Source: Streptomyces xanthochromogenes (GTDB lineage: Bacteria > Actinomycetota > Actinomycetes > Streptomycetales > Streptomycetaceae). From it: a stretch of DNA of 64,000 bases. Location: positions 186,001 through 250,000 of the forward strand of contig NZ_BMUZ01000012.1 of NCBI RefSeq assembly GCF_014650455.1, written 5' to 3'. Shown piece by piece: positions 1 through 9,135 of this stretch (positions within the stretch are counted from its first letter, which is position 1; each line of letters opens with the position of its first letter). Below the pieces are notes generated by a model. That model saw only the letters and a program-made list of their open reading frames with translations. It was not told the origin of the DNA and ran no database searches. Position numbers and translations under genes: made by a program.

Positions 1-41
1 CCCTCGCGGGAGCCGCCCCTCGGACGTGAAGTGACGTACCG

Positions 42-1670
42 TCAGTTCTTCTCGGCGAGCAGGTCGTCCACCTTGCCGCGGATCTCGTCCGTCGCCAGAC
101 CCCGGATCGTCAGGGTCGTACGGCGGCGCAGCACGTCGTCGGCGGTCTCGGCCCACTCGTGGTCGCGGGCGTAGGCGACCTGGGCCCAGATCTCCGGGGC
201 GTCCGGGTGGATGCGCTCGGCGAGGGCCGCGTCCTCGTTGGCCAGACGGGCGATGTCGAAGGACAGCGAACCGTAGTGGGTCGCCAGGTGCTTGGCGGTG
301 TCGGCCGCCATGCTCGCACCGGAAGCCTGGCCGTCCACCATCAGGCGGTGGGCGACGGCACGCGGGTTGGCGATGCCGGGCAGCGGCATCTTGCCGGGGA
401 GCTCGGAGATGGGCTCGAAGTCGTTGCCGAGCGGGTGGCCCGGCAACTGCTCCAGCTTCTTCATCACCGTACGGCCGATGTGGCGGAACGTCGTCCACTT
501 GCCGCCGGCCACCGACAGCATGCCGCCGCGGCCCTCGGTGACGACCGTCTCGCGCTTGGCCTTCGAGGTGTCGCCGGGACCGCCGGGCAGCACTCGGAGC
601 CCCGCGAAGGAGTAGGTGATCAGATCGCGCGACAGCTGCTGGTCGCGGATCGAGAACGCGGCCTCGTCGAGGATCTGCGCGGTGTCCGCCTCGGTGACGG
701 CGACGTCCGCCGGGTCGCCCTCGAACTCCTCGTCGGTGGTGCCGAGCAGGAGCATGTCCTCCCACGGCAGCGCGAAGGTGATGCGGTACTTGTCGATCGG
801 GGTCGCCAGCGCCGCCTTCCAGGGGGCGGTGCGCTTGAGGACCAGGTGCGCGCCCTTCGACAGGCGTATGGAGGGCGCGGAGGCGGGGTCCTCCATCTTG
901 CGCAGGTGGTCGACCCAGGGGCCGGTCGCGTTGAGCACGAGCCGGGCGTCGACGCCGAACTCTTCGCCGTCCATGCGGTCCTTGAGGTCCGCACCCGTCA
1001 CCCGGCCCTTGGTGAAGCGCAGCCCGGTCACCTCGGCGTGGTTGAGCACGACCGCGCCGGCCTCGACGGCGGCACGGACCGTCATCAGGGCCATGCGGGC
1101 GTCGTTCATCTGGTCGTCGCCGTACACGGCCACGGCCTTGAGGTTGTCCGTGCGCAGCTCGGGCACGTCCGCCGCGGCCTTGGCGGGGGAGAGCAGGTGG
1201 CCGACGCCGTCACCGAAGGCGGAGAGCGCCGAGTAGGCGAAGACGCCGGCACCCAGCTTGGCGGCGCCGTGCGGGCCGCCCTTGTACACGGGCAGGTAGA
1301 ACGTGAGCGGGTTGGCGAGGTGCGGGGCCACCTGACGGGACACCGCACGCCGCTCGAAGTGGTTCTCCGCGACCAGCTTCACCGCGCCGGTCTGCAGGTA
1401 GCGCAGACCGCCGTGGAGCAGCTTGGAGGAGGCGGAGGAGGTGGCGCCGGCGAAGTCGCCGGCGTCCACCAGAGCCACCCGCAGACCGGACTGCGCGGCG
1501 TGCCAGGCGGTGGAGATGCCCAGGATGCCGCCGCCGATGACCAGGAGGTCGTACGTCGCCTTGGACAGTTGCTCCCGGGTCTCGGCGCGGCTCACTGCCT
1601 TGAAGGAAGACACGGTGGAGCCGGAAGCCGGGTGCGTCCCGAGGGCAGGGACGCTCTGCAGGGTGGTCAT
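42..1670 (-). CDS. glpD: Aerobic glycerol-3-phosphate dehydrogenase
   Basis: FAD-dependent enzyme that oxidises glycerol-3-phosphate to dihydroxyacetone phosphate and passes electrons to the membrane quinone pool. The 542-aa product has a Rossmann FAD-binding motif near residue 44 (VIGGGILG), the GATSSASSKLLHGGLRYL segment typical of GlpD, and the C-terminal domain of the family; length is normal. It is the last gene of the glpF-glpK-glpD operon. Only 6 nt separate it from the glpK stop, and its ribosome site (GAGGAG) lies inside the last codons of glpK, so translation is probably coupled. Family assignment is secure. Confidence 0.96.
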   Translation of the reverse strand: MTTLQSVPALGTHPASGSTVSSFKAVSRAETREQLSKATYDLLVIGGGILGISTAWHAAQSGLRVALVDAGDFAGATSSASSKLLHGGLRYLQTGAVKLVAENHFERRAVSRQVAPHLANPLTFYLPVYKGGPHGAAKLGAGVFAYSALSAFGDGVGHLLSPAKAAADVPELRTDNLKAVAVYGDDQMNDARMALMTVRAAVEAGAVVLNHAEVTGLRFTKGRVTGADLKDRMDGEEFGVDARLVLNATGPWVDHLRKMEDPASAPSIRLSKGAHLVLKRTAPWKAALATPIDKYRITFALPWEDMLLLGTTDEEFEGDPADVAVTEADTAQILDEAAFSIRDQQLSRDLITYSFAGLRVLPGGPGDTSKAKRETVVTEGRGGMLSVAGGKWTTFRHIGRTVMKKLEQLPGHPLGNDFEPISELPGKMPLPGIANPRAVAHRLMVDGQASGASMAADTAKHLATHYGSLSFDIARLANEDAALAERIHPDAPEIWAQVAYARDHEWAETADDVLRRRTTLTIRGLATDEIRGKVDDLLAEKN

Positions 1671-1676
1671 GTCGAA

Positions 1677-3203
1677 TTACTCCTCGTCCTCGATCCAGCC
1701 CATGGTCCGCTCTACGGCCTTGAGCCAGTTCTTGTACTCGCTGTCGCGCCTGTCCGCGTCCATGCGAGGGGTCCATTCCGCCGCGCGGCGCCAGTTGGCG
1801 CGCAGCGCGTCGGTGTCCGGCCAGAAGCCGACGGCGAGGCCGGCGGCGTAGGCGGCGCCGAGGCAGGTGGTCTCGGCGACCATCGGACGCACGACCGGCG
1901 CGTCCAGGAAGTCGGAGAGGGTCTGCATCAGCAGGTTGTTGGAGGTCATGCCGCCGTCGACCTTCAGCGCGGTCAGCTCGACGCCGGAGTCCTTCGTCAT
2001 GGCGTCGCTGATCTCGCGGGTCTGCCAGGCGGTGGCCTCCAGGACGGCACGCGCGATGTGCGCCTTGGTGACGTACCGGGTCAGACCGGCGATCACGCCG
2101 CGGGCGTCGGGGCGCCAGTACGGGGCGAACAGACCCGAGAAGGCCGGCACGAAGTAGGCGCCGCCGTTGTCCTCGACGGAGGAGGCGAGGGTCTCGATCT
2201 CCGCGGCCGTCTTGATCATGCCCATCTGGTCGCGCATCCACTGGACGAGCGAGCCGGTGACGGCGATGGAGCCTTCGAGGGCGTAGACCGGCTTCTGGTC
2301 GCCGATCTGGTAGCCGACCGTCGTCAGCAGGCCGTTGTAGGAGTTGACGGGCTTGTCACCGGTGTTCATCAGCATGAAGGTGCCGGTGCCGTAGGTGGAC
2401 TTGGCCTCGCCCTCGGAGAAGCAGGTCTGGCCGAACAGCGCCGCCTGCTGGTCGCCGAGCGCGGAGGCGACGGGGATGCCGTCCAGGACGCCGCCCTTGG
2501 CGTGTCCGTACACCTCGGCGGAGGAGCGGATCTCGGGCAGCACGGCCGCCGGGATGTCCATGGAGTGCAGGATCTTCTCGTCCCACGCCATGTCGTGCAG
2601 GTTCATCAGGAGGGTGCGCGAGGCGTTGGTGACGTCGGTGACGTGCACACCGCCGTCGGTGCCGCCGGTCAGGTTCCAGATGACCCAGGAATCCATGGTG
2701 CCGAAGAGGATGTCGCCCCGCTCGGCGCGCTCGCGCAGCCCCTCGACGTTGTCGAGCAGCCAGCGCACCTTCGGGCCCGCGAAGTAGGAGGCGAGCGGCA
2801 GACCGGTCTGGCGGCGGAAGCGGTCCTGGCCGACGTTGCGGCCGAGCTCGCGGCAGAGCGCGTCGGTGCGGGTGTCCTGCCAGACCAGCGCGTTGTGCAC
2901 GGGCTCGCCGGTGTTCTTGTCCCACATCAGCGTGGTCTCACGCTGGTTGGTGATGCCGATCGCCTTGACGTCGGCGGAGGTGATGCCCGCCTTCTCGACG
3001 GCCCCGGCCACGACCTCCTGGACGTTGGCCCAGATCTCGTTGGCGTCGTGCTCGACCCAGCCCGGCTTCGGGAAGATCTGCTCGTGTTCCTTCTGCTCGA
3101 CCGAGACGATCCGGCCGTCCTTGTCGAAGACGATGCAGCGGCTGGAGGTGGTGCCCTGGTCGATGGCCGCGATGAACGGGCCGGTGGAGTGGATGTCGCT
3201 CAT
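1677..3203 (-). CDS. glpK: Glycerol kinase
   Basis: Phosphorylates glycerol with ATP to sn-glycerol-3-phosphate, trapping it in the cell for GlpD. The 508-aa protein has the FGGY-family N-terminal phosphate-binding loop (AIDQGTTSSRCIVFD), the substrate-contact region with RRQTGLPLASYFAGPK, and the GLFAPYW and VDGGMTSN segments of the C-terminal domain. The start at 3203 was chosen because AGGAG lies 5 nt upstream and homology begins there; the reading frame stays open for 39 more codons upstream without support. It sits between glpF (44 nt upstream) and glpD (6 nt downstream). Confidence 0.97.
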   Translation of the reverse strand: MSDIHSTGPFIAAIDQGTTSSRCIVFDKDGRIVSVEQKEHEQIFPKPGWVEHDANEIWANVQEVVAGAVEKAGITSADVKAIGITNQRETTLMWDKNTGEPVHNALVWQDTRTDALCRELGRNVGQDRFRRQTGLPLASYFAGPKVRWLLDNVEGLRERAERGDILFGTMDSWVIWNLTGGTDGGVHVTDVTNASRTLLMNLHDMAWDEKILHSMDIPAAVLPEIRSSAEVYGHAKGGVLDGIPVASALGDQQAALFGQTCFSEGEAKSTYGTGTFMLMNTGDKPVNSYNGLLTTVGYQIGDQKPVYALEGSIAVTGSLVQWMRDQMGMIKTAAEIETLASSVEDNGGAYFVPAFSGLFAPYWRPDARGVIAGLTRYVTKAHIARAVLEATAWQTREISDAMTKDSGVELTALKVDGGMTSNNLLMQTLSDFLDAPVVRPMVAETTCLGAAYAAGLAVGFWPDTDALRANWRRAAEWTPRMDADRRDSEYKNWLKAVERTMGWIEDEE

Positions 3204-3247
3204 GGGTGCTCCTGGAAAGTCCGAAGGGGGTCGTCGCGTCGTGCTCG

Positions 3248-4030
3248 TCAGGCGAAGGCGATGTTGTAGATGCCACCGGCGATCGCTCCGCCGATCAGCG
3301 GGCCGACGACCGGGATCCACGCGTAGCTCCAGTCCGAGCCGCCCTTGTTGGGCAGCGGAAGCAGGGAGTGCACGATGCGGGGGCCGAGGTCGCGGACCGG
3401 GTTGATGGCGTATCCGGTCGGGCCACCGATCGAGAGGCCGATGCCGACCACCACGAGCGCGGTGATGAGGACACCGATGACACCGAGGCCCTTGCCGTCG
3501 CCGTTCAGGCCCTGGGTCAGGATCGCGAGGACCAGGACGAACGTGGCGATGATCTCCGTGACGAGGTTCTGCACCATGTTGCGGATCTCGGGACCGGTCG
3601 AGAAGACGCCGAGCACCGGGCCGGCCGCGTTCTCGCGGGCCTCGACGGACTTGCCCTTCGTCTCACCCACGATCTCGGGGTCGGTCAGATGGGCGTGGAA
3701 CTGGCCGTAGTAGGCGAGCCACACCAGCACCGCGCCGATCATGGCGCCGAGGATCTGTCCGCCGAGGTACACGGGGACGTCGCTCCACTTGGTGCCGCCC
3801 TCGATCGCGAGACCCAGGGTCACCGCGGGGTTGAGGTGGGCGCCCGAGAGCGGGGCCGAGATGTAGGCACCGGTCAGGACCGCGAAGCCCCACCCGAAGG
3901 TGATCGCGAGCCAGCCGGCGCCCCGCGCCTTCGAGCGCTTCAGGGTGACGGCGGCGCAGACGCCACCGCCGAGCAGGATCAGAATGGCGGTACCGATGGT
4001 CTCGCCGATGAAGATGTCGTGGCTGGACAT
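3248..4030 (-). CDS. glpF: Glycerol uptake facilitator (aquaglyceroporin)
   Basis: MIP-family channel for passive glycerol entry. The 260-aa product has about six hydrophobic segments and both NPA-type half-helices: SGAHLNPAVTLG in the first half, and GPTGYAINPVRDLGPR in the second, where the NPA triplet becomes NPV but the aquaglyceroporin-type Asp-Leu-Gly-Pro-Arg follows. The start at 4030 has AAAGGAG 6 nt upstream; the open frame extends 37 codons upstream without support. It is the first gene of the operon, behind a 412-nt untranslated region carrying a repeat shared with gylR. Confidence 0.95.
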   Translation of the reverse strand: MSSHDIFIGETIGTAILILLGGGVCAAVTLKRSKARGAGWLAITFGWGFAVLTGAYISAPLSGAHLNPAVTLGLAIEGGTKWSDVPVYLGGQILGAMIGAVLVWLAYYGQFHAHLTDPEIVGETKGKSVEARENAAGPVLGVFSTGPEIRNMVQNLVTEIIATFVLVLAILTQGLNGDGKGLGVIGVLITALVVVGIGLSIGGPTGYAINPVRDLGPRIVHSLLPLPNKGGSDWSYAWIPVVGPLIGGAIAGGIYNIAFA

Positions 4031-4442
4031 CCGCGACTCCTTTGTCCTTCGTCCAGGGGGAAACCCCAACAGGCAGAGCACCGGGTCCCTCCGGTGCTCC
4101 GCGCCCTCAAGTTGAGGACTGCCGGCCCTTGGCGTTGTCACACTCTAACTCGTATTGCCGGTAGGTGTTCGACAATGCCGACCGCTGAACGGCAGTTTTG
4201 CCCTCGGGTTAACTGCGCGTCAATACTTGTGTGACTGGAATCCCGATCGTTACCAGGTGGTACGAACCACCAAACGCCGACCCGGGCCCAGGGGCAACTC
4301 GGGGGCTCCGGCAAGCCCTGCACGAGCCCCGGACGAGCCCCGGACGGGCTTCGCCGACGTACGGCACCCGGGGCCGCCCCCTGGGGCGCAGAGGGGCCTG
4401 CGACGCCGCCGTACGGGGCCTGCGGGCCGGGCCGGTAAGGCG
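4031..4442 (-). promoter_or_regulatory. gylR-glpF intergenic control region
   Basis: No convincing gene lies in these 412 nt. Reading toward glpF (minus strand) it holds, in order: a perfect GGTGGT/ACCACC inverted repeat (4256-4271), a copy of GTTCGACAATGC (4167-4178) that also occurs upstream of gylR, and a perfect 9-bp hairpin GAGCACCGG/CCGGTGCTC (4076-4099) about 46 nt before the glpF start. From knowledge of the Streptomyces glycerol operon, GylR-controlled, glycerol-inducible promoters lie here. Assigning the repeat as the GylR operator is inference. Confidence 0.6.
4167..4178. promoter_or_regulatory. Candidate GylR operator, glpF copy
   Basis: The 12-mer GTTCGACAATGC occurs here and exactly once more, at 5277-5288 upstream of gylR, on the same strand. 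A repeat shared by the regulator and the operon promoters is what autoregulation by GylR would need. The proposed function is inferred from position and repetition only. Confidence 0.5.
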
Positions 4443-5207
4443 CTAGAAGCGGCCGGCGCCCAGGTCGCGCGAGACCGCTCGGGCGCAGTCCCGCACCGCG
4501 GCCACCAGGTCGGGCCGCACCTCGCCCTCCTTGCAGACGCGCTCCACGGCGCCCGTGACGCCCACCGCGCCGACCGGCATCCTGCGCCGGTCGTGGATCG
4601 GGGCGGCCACCGAGGCGACGCCCACCCAGGTCTCCTCGATGTCGGAGCCCCAGCCGCGCGCCCGGGTCAGCGCGAGCAGCTCCTCGAAGCCGTCCGCCGA
4701 GGTGACCGTGCCGGGCGTGAACGCCTCGTGCGCGTTGTCCACGGCCTCGGTGTGCGCGACCGGGTCGTACGCGGAGAGCACCTTGCCCAGGGCCGTGGAG
4801 TGCAGCGGCTGCATGGCGCCCACTTCGAGGACCTGGCGGCTGTCGTCGGGCCGGAAGACGTGGTGCATGATCAGCACGCCCTGCTGGTGGAGCACCCCCA
4901 CGTACACGCTCTCGCCGCTGGACCGCGCCAGGTCGTCCGTCCACACCAGGGCGCGGGCCCGCAGCTCGTGGACGTCCAGGTAGCTGTTGCCCAGGCGCAG
5001 CAGCTCGGCGCCCAGCTGGTAGCGGCCCGACGCCGGGTCCTGCTCCACGAAGCCCTCGGCCTGCAGGGTGCGCAGGATTCCGTGCGCGGTGCCCTTGGCG
5101 AGGCCCAGCGAGGAGGCCACATCGGACAGGCCCAGCCGCCGCTCGCCCCCCGCGAGCAGCCGCAGCATGGCGGCCGCCCGTTCGAGCGACTGGATGTTGC
5201 GCGCCAT
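4443..5207 (-). CDS. gylR: IclR-family glycerol operon regulator
   Basis: Transcription factor of 254 aa with an N-terminal winged helix (ARNIQSLERAAAMLRLLAGG, then LSDVASSLGLAKGTAHGILRTLQAEGF) and the C-terminal IclR ligand-binding domain (LHSTALGKVLSAYDP; GWGSDIEETWVGVASVAAPI). The start at 5207 is chosen because IclR homology begins with ARNIQSLERA and GGAGGGAG (read on the minus strand) precedes it; the frame extends 26 codons upstream. Its position upstream of and co-directional with glpFKD matches GylR of Streptomyces, which represses the glycerol genes until glycerol-3-phosphate accumulates. Confidence 0.93.
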   Translation of the reverse strand: MARNIQSLERAAAMLRLLAGGERRLGLSDVASSLGLAKGTAHGILRTLQAEGFVEQDPASGRYQLGAELLRLGNSYLDVHELRARALVWTDDLARSSGESVYVGVLHQQGVLIMHHVFRPDDSRQVLEVGAMQPLHSTALGKVLSAYDPVAHTEAVDNAHEAFTPGTVTSADGFEELLALTRARGWGSDIEETWVGVASVAAPIHDRRRMPVGAVGVTGAVERVCKEGEVRPDLVAAVRDCARAVSRDLGAGRF

Positions 5208-5276
5208 CGCGCTCCCTCCCTTTCGGGCACTGCGGAACCGGCTGTCGTCCTGTAGCGGCCGGCTCTGACATGACTG

Positions 5277-5311
5277 GTTCGACAATGCTGAACAGTATCG
5301 GCCGTTGTCGA
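5277..5311. promoter_or_regulatory. Candidate GylR operator, gylR copy
   Basis: Contains GTTCGACAATGC (5277-5288), identical to the copy before glpF, followed by an inverted partner TTGTCGA (5305-5311) that pairs with TCGACAA (5279-5285) across 19 nt. It lies about 70 nt upstream of the gylR start, as expected for autoregulation. Function is inferred. Confidence 0.5.
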
Positions 5312-5423
5312 CCTCGTGTCACCGCGGGCGTGGCCCCCGCCACCCCGTCAGGACCGCTTCGCGCGGGCCGCCCCTTGGCGTCCGCCCCCTGATACACCCG
5401 CGCGCGGGCCGGGGCCGCCCGGT

Positions 5424-5495
5424 TAGGCTGGCCGCGTGCGCCCTCCTGCCGGACGGCGCAAAGCCGACAGCCGTCGCACTCCAGGGAGCACATCC
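5424..5495 (+). promoter_or_regulatory. metH promoter and structured 5' leader
   Basis: A TAGGCT -10 hexamer (5424-5429) would start transcription near 5436; no good -35 is visible. The resulting 60-nt leader can fold with GUGC (5436-5439) pairing GCAC (5476-5479) around an inner GACGGC (5452-5457)/GCCGUC (5470-5475) helix. The fold ends 3 nt before the AGGGAG ribosome site (5483-5488), so it could modulate translation. It does not match the cobalamin, SAM-I or SAH riboswitch consensus that I know. Confidence 0.4.
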
Positions 5496-8400
5496 ATGGC
5501 CTCGTTGCCGACCCCTTCCGCTGACAGCCGGACCCGAATCGACGCCCTCCGCGAGGCACTCGCCACCCGGGTGGTGGTGGCCGACGGCGCGATGGGAACC
5601 ATGCTGCAGGCGCAGGATCCCACCCTGGAGGACTTCCAGGACCTTGAGGGCTGCAACGAGGTTCTGAACGTGACCCGGCCCGACATCGTGCGCACGGTCC
5701 ACGAGGCCTACTTCGCGGTCGGCGTGGACTGCGTGGAGACCAACACCTTCGGCGCCAACCACACGGCGATGAGCGAGTACGACATCCCCGAGCGGGTCTT
5801 CGAGCTCTCCGAGTCCGGCGCGCGGATCGCCCGCGAGGTCGCCGACGAGTTCACCGCCTCCACCGGGCAGCAGCGCTGGGTGCTCGGCTCCATCGGCCCC
5901 GGCACCAAGCTGCCCACCCTGGGCCACATCGGCTACCCCACGCTGCGCGACGGCTTCCAGGCGAACGCCGAGGGCCTGATCGCGGGCGGCGCGGACGCAC
6001 TGATCGTCGAGACCACCCAGGACCTGCTCCAGACCAAGTCCGCGATCCTCGGCGCCCGCCGCGCCATGGAGGCGGTCGGGGCCGACATGCCCCTCGTCGT
6101 CTCCCTCGCCTTCGAGACGACCGGCACGATGCTGCTGGGCTCCGAGATCGGCGCGGCGCTGACCGCGCTCGAACCGCTCGGCATCGACATGATCGGCCTG
6201 AACTGCTCGACCGGCCCCGCCGAGATGAGCGAGCACCTGCGCTATCTGACCCGGCACTCGCGCATCCCGCTGCTCTGCATGCCCAACGCCGGCCTGCCCG
6301 TCCTGACCAAGGACGGCGCCCACTTCCCGCTCGACCCCGAGGGCCTGGCGGACGCGCAGGAGAACTTCGTCCACGACTACGGCCTGTCCCTGGTCGGCGG
6401 CTGCTGCGGCACCACCCCCGAGCACCTGCGCCAGGTGGTGGAGCGGGTGCGCGGCAGCGTCCCCGGCGAGCGCGACCCGCGCCCGGAGCCGGGCGCGGCC
6501 TCGCTCTACCAGACCGTGCCGTTCCGCCAGGACACCTCGTACCTGGCGATCGGCGAGCGGACGAACGCCAACGGGTCGAAGAAGTTCCGCGAGGCCATGC
6601 TGGAGGGCCGCTGGGACGACTGTGTGGAGATGGCCCGCGACCAGATCCGCGAGGGCGCCCACCTGCTCGACCTCTGCGTCGATTACGTGGGCCGCGACGG
6701 TGTGGCCGACATGGCCGAGCTGGCCGGCCGCTTCGCGACCGCCTCCACCCTGCCCATCGTGCTCGACTCGACCGAACTCCCGGTCATCCAGGCGGGGTTG
6801 GAGAAGCTCGGCGGCCGGGCGGTCATCAACTCCGTCAACTACGAGGACGGCGACGGACCGGAGTCGCGCTTCGCGAAGGTCACCAAGCTGGCCGTGGAGC
6901 ACGGCGCCGCGCTGATCGCGCTGACCATCGACGAGGAGGGCCAGGCCCGCACCGTCGAGACCAAGGTCGCCATCGCCGAGCGCCTCATCGCGGACCTGAC
7001 CGGCAACTGGGGGGTGCACGAGTCGGACATCCTCATCGACACCCTGACCTTCACCATCTGCACCGGCCAGGAGGAGTCGCGCGGCGACGGCATCGCCACC
7101 ATCGGGGCGATCCGTGAACTCAAGCGACGCCACCCCGACGTACAGACCACGCTCGGCCTGTCCAACATCTCCTTCGGCCTCAACCCGGCCGCCCGTGTCG
7201 TCCTCAACTCCGTGTTCCTGGACGAGTGCGTCAAGGCGGGCCTGGACTCGGCCATCGTGCACGCCTCCAAGATCCTGCCGATCGCGCGCCTGGAGGAGGA
7301 GCAGGTCAAGGTCGCGCTCGACCTGATCTACGACCGGCGCGCCGAGGGCTACGACCCGCTGCAGAAGCTCATGGAGCTCTTCGAGGGCGTCAACATGAAG
7401 TCGATGAAGGCGGGCAAGGCCGAGGAGCTCCTCGCGCTGCCGCTGGAGGAGAGGCTGCAGCGCCGCATCATCGACGGCGAGAAGAACGGCCTGGAGGCCG
7501 ACCTCGACGAGGCCCTCGAAACCACCCCGGCCCTCGACGTCGTGAACAACACCCTGCTCGAAGGCATGAAGGTGGTCGGCGAGCTGTTCGGCTCCGGCCA
7601 GATGCAGCTGCCGTTCGTGCTCCAGTCGGCCGAGGTCATGAAGTCCGCGGTGGCCCATCTGGAGCCGCACATGGAGAAGTCGGACGCGGAGGGCAAGGGC
7701 ACGATCGTGCTGGCCACCGTGCGCGGCGACGTCCACGACATCGGCAAGAACCTCGTCGACATCATCCTGTCCAACAATGGCTACAACGTCGTCAACCTCG
7801 GTATCAAGCAGCCGGTCTCCGCGATCCTGGAGGCCGCCGAGGAGCATCGCGCCGACGTCATCGGCATGTCCGGCCTCCTGGTCAAGTCCACCGTGATCAT
7901 GAAGGAGAACCTGGAGGAGCTCAACCAGCGCAAGCTGGCCGCCGAGTACCCGGTCATCCTCGGTGGCGCGGCCCTGACCCGGGCCTATGTCGAGCAGGAC
8001 CTGCACGAGATCTACGAGGGCGAAGTCCGTTACGCCCGCGACGCGTTCGAGGGCCTGCGGCTCATGGACGCATTGATCGGCGTCAAGCGCGGCGTGCCCG
8101 GCGCCGTACTGCCCGAGCTCAAGCAGCGCCGGGTGCCCAAGCGGGACACTCCCGTCCTGGAGGCCGAGGAGCCCGAGGGCTCGGTGCGCTCGGACGTGGC
8201 CGTCGACAACCCGGTGCCCACCCCGCCGTTCTGGGGCACCCGCGTCGTCAAGGGCATCCCGCTCAAGGAGTACGCGTCCTGGCTGGACGAGGGCGCCCTC
8301 TTCAAGGGCCAGTGGGGCCTGAAGGAGGCCCGCAAGGGCGGCCCCAGCTACGAGGAGCTGGTGGAGACCGAGGGCCGCCCGCACCTGCGCGGCTGGCTCG

Positions 8401-9005
8401 ACAAGCTGCACACCGAGGGCCTCCTGGAGGCGGCCGTCGTGCACGGCTACTTCCCGTGCGTGTCCAAGGGCGACGACCTCGTCCTCCTGAACGACGACGG
8501 CAGCGAGCGGACCCGCTTCACCTTCCCGCGCCAGCGCCGCGGCCGCCGGCTGTGCCTGGCGGACTTCTTCCGCCCGGAGGAGTCCGGCGAGGTGGACGTG
8601 GTGGGCCTGCAGGTCGTCACCGTCGGCTCCCGGATCGGCGAGGAGACGGCCAAGCTGTTCGAGGCCAACTCCTACCGCGACTACCTCGAACTGCACGGCC
8701 TGTCCGTCCAGTTGGCCGAGGCGCTCGCCGAATACTGGCACGCGCGGGTGCGTTCCGAGCTCGGTTTCGCGGGCGAGGACCCGTCCGACGTGGAGGACAT
8801 GTTCGCGCTCAAGTACCGCGGGGCGCGCTTCTCGCTCGGCTACGGAGCCTGCCCCGACCTGGAGGACCGGGCCAAGATCGCCGAGCTGCTCGAACCGGAG
8901 CGGATCGGCGTCCACCTCTCCGAGGAGTTCCAGCTCCACCCCGAGCAGTCCACCGACGCCATCGTCATCCACCACCCCGAAGCCAAGTACTTCAACGCCC
9001 GATGA
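5496..9005 (+). CDS. metH: Cobalamin-dependent methionine synthase
   Basis: Transfers the methyl group of 5-methyltetrahydrofolate to homocysteine through methylcobalamin, forming methionine in the cytoplasm. The 1169-aa protein shows all modules in order: homocysteine-binding barrel with zinc ligands (GLNCSTGP and GGCCGTTPEH), pterin-binding barrel (GERTNANGSKKF; VDYVGRDG), cobalamin cap, the B12 lower-ligand motif GDVHDIGKN, and the reactivation domain with the SAM-contact segment RGARFSLGYGACP. The ATG at 5496 is favoured by AGGGAG 7 nt upstream; a GTG at 5436 is in frame but coincides with the predicted transcript start. Length is normal. Confidence 0.97.
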   Translation: MASLPTPSADSRTRIDALREALATRVVVADGAMGTMLQAQDPTLEDFQDLEGCNEVLNVTRPDIVRTVHEAYFAVGVDCVETNTFGANHTAMSEYDIPERVFELSESGARIAREVADEFTASTGQQRWVLGSIGPGTKLPTLGHIGYPTLRDGFQANAEGLIAGGADALIVETTQDLLQTKSAILGARRAMEAVGADMPLVVSLAFETTGTMLLGSEIGAALTALEPLGIDMIGLNCSTGPAEMSEHLRYLTRHSRIPLLCMPNAGLPVLTKDGAHFPLDPEGLADAQENFVHDYGLSLVGGCCGTTPEHLRQVVERVRGSVPGERDPRPEPGAASLYQTVPFRQDTSYLAIGERTNANGSKKFREAMLEGRWDDCVEMARDQIREGAHLLDLCVDYVGRDGVADMAELAGRFATASTLPIVLDSTELPVIQAGLEKLGGRAVINSVNYEDGDGPESRFAKVTKLAVEHGAALIALTIDEEGQARTVETKVAIAERLIADLTGNWGVHESDILIDTLTFTICTGQEESRGDGIATIGAIRELKRRHPDVQTTLGLSNISFGLNPAARVVLNSVFLDECVKAGLDSAIVHASKILPIARLEEEQVKVALDLIYDRRAEGYDPLQKLMELFEGVNMKSMKAGKAEELLALPLEERLQRRIIDGEKNGLEADLDEALETTPALDVVNNTLLEGMKVVGELFGSGQMQLPFVLQSAEVMKSAVAHLEPHMEKSDAEGKGTIVLATVRGDVHDIGKNLVDIILSNNGYNVVNLGIKQPVSAILEAAEEHRADVIGMSGLLVKSTVIMKENLEELNQRKLAAEYPVILGGAALTRAYVEQDLHEIYEGEVRYARDAFEGLRLMDALIGVKRGVPGAVLPELKQRRVPKRDTPVLEAEEPEGSVRSDVAVDNPVPTPPFWGTRVVKGIPLKEYASWLDEGALFKGQWGLKEARKGGPSYEELVETEGRPHLRGWLDKLHTEGLLEAAVVHGYFPCVSKGDDLVLLNDDGSERTRFTFPRQRRGRRLCLADFFRPEESGEVDVVGLQVVTVGSRIGEETAKLFEANSYRDYLELHGLSVQLAEALAEYWHARVRSELGFAGEDPSDVEDMFALKYRGARFSLGYGACPDLEDRAKIAELLEPERIGVHLSEEFQLHPEQSTDAIVIHHPEAKYFNAR

Positions 9006-9067
9006 CCAAGCGCCCCGGTTAATTCAGCGCACGTTCAGCGGACCGGACGTACACTGGTCGGCCCAGT

Positions 9068-9113
9068 AGAAGGCCGGTCGCTTTTCCCCGCTGGGGAAGG
9101 CGACCGGCCTTCT
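9068..9113 (+). terminator. Terminator hairpin after metH
   Basis: A perfect 14-bp stem (AGAAGGCCGGTCGC at 9068-9081 and its complement at 9100-9113) encloses a second perfect TTCCCC/GGGGAA helix. It begins 62 nt after the metH stop and ends 22 nt before the next start. It probably ends metH transcription, possibly with read-through into the downstream phosphatase gene. Confidence 0.75.
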
Positions 9114-9135
9114 CGTCCCTTCAGGAGGTGTGCCG

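Noticed and set aside
159..3269. Long open frame of 1036 codons opposite glpD and glpK
   Set aside because: It is antisense to two unmistakable glycerol genes, has low-complexity Gly/Arg/Val composition and no family resemblance; such frames arise from GC-rich third positions.
5436..5495. Cobalamin or SAM/SAH riboswitch before metH
   Set aside because: The leader is only about 60 nt and lacks the B12 box and the SAM or SAH core sequences that I know. I kept it as an unclassified structured leader.
5319..8975. Open frame of 1218 codons antisense to metH
   Set aside because: Shadow of metH; the same holds for long antisense frames at 10175-13624, 35619-38156, 38702-41746, 53669-55972 and 60953-62440.
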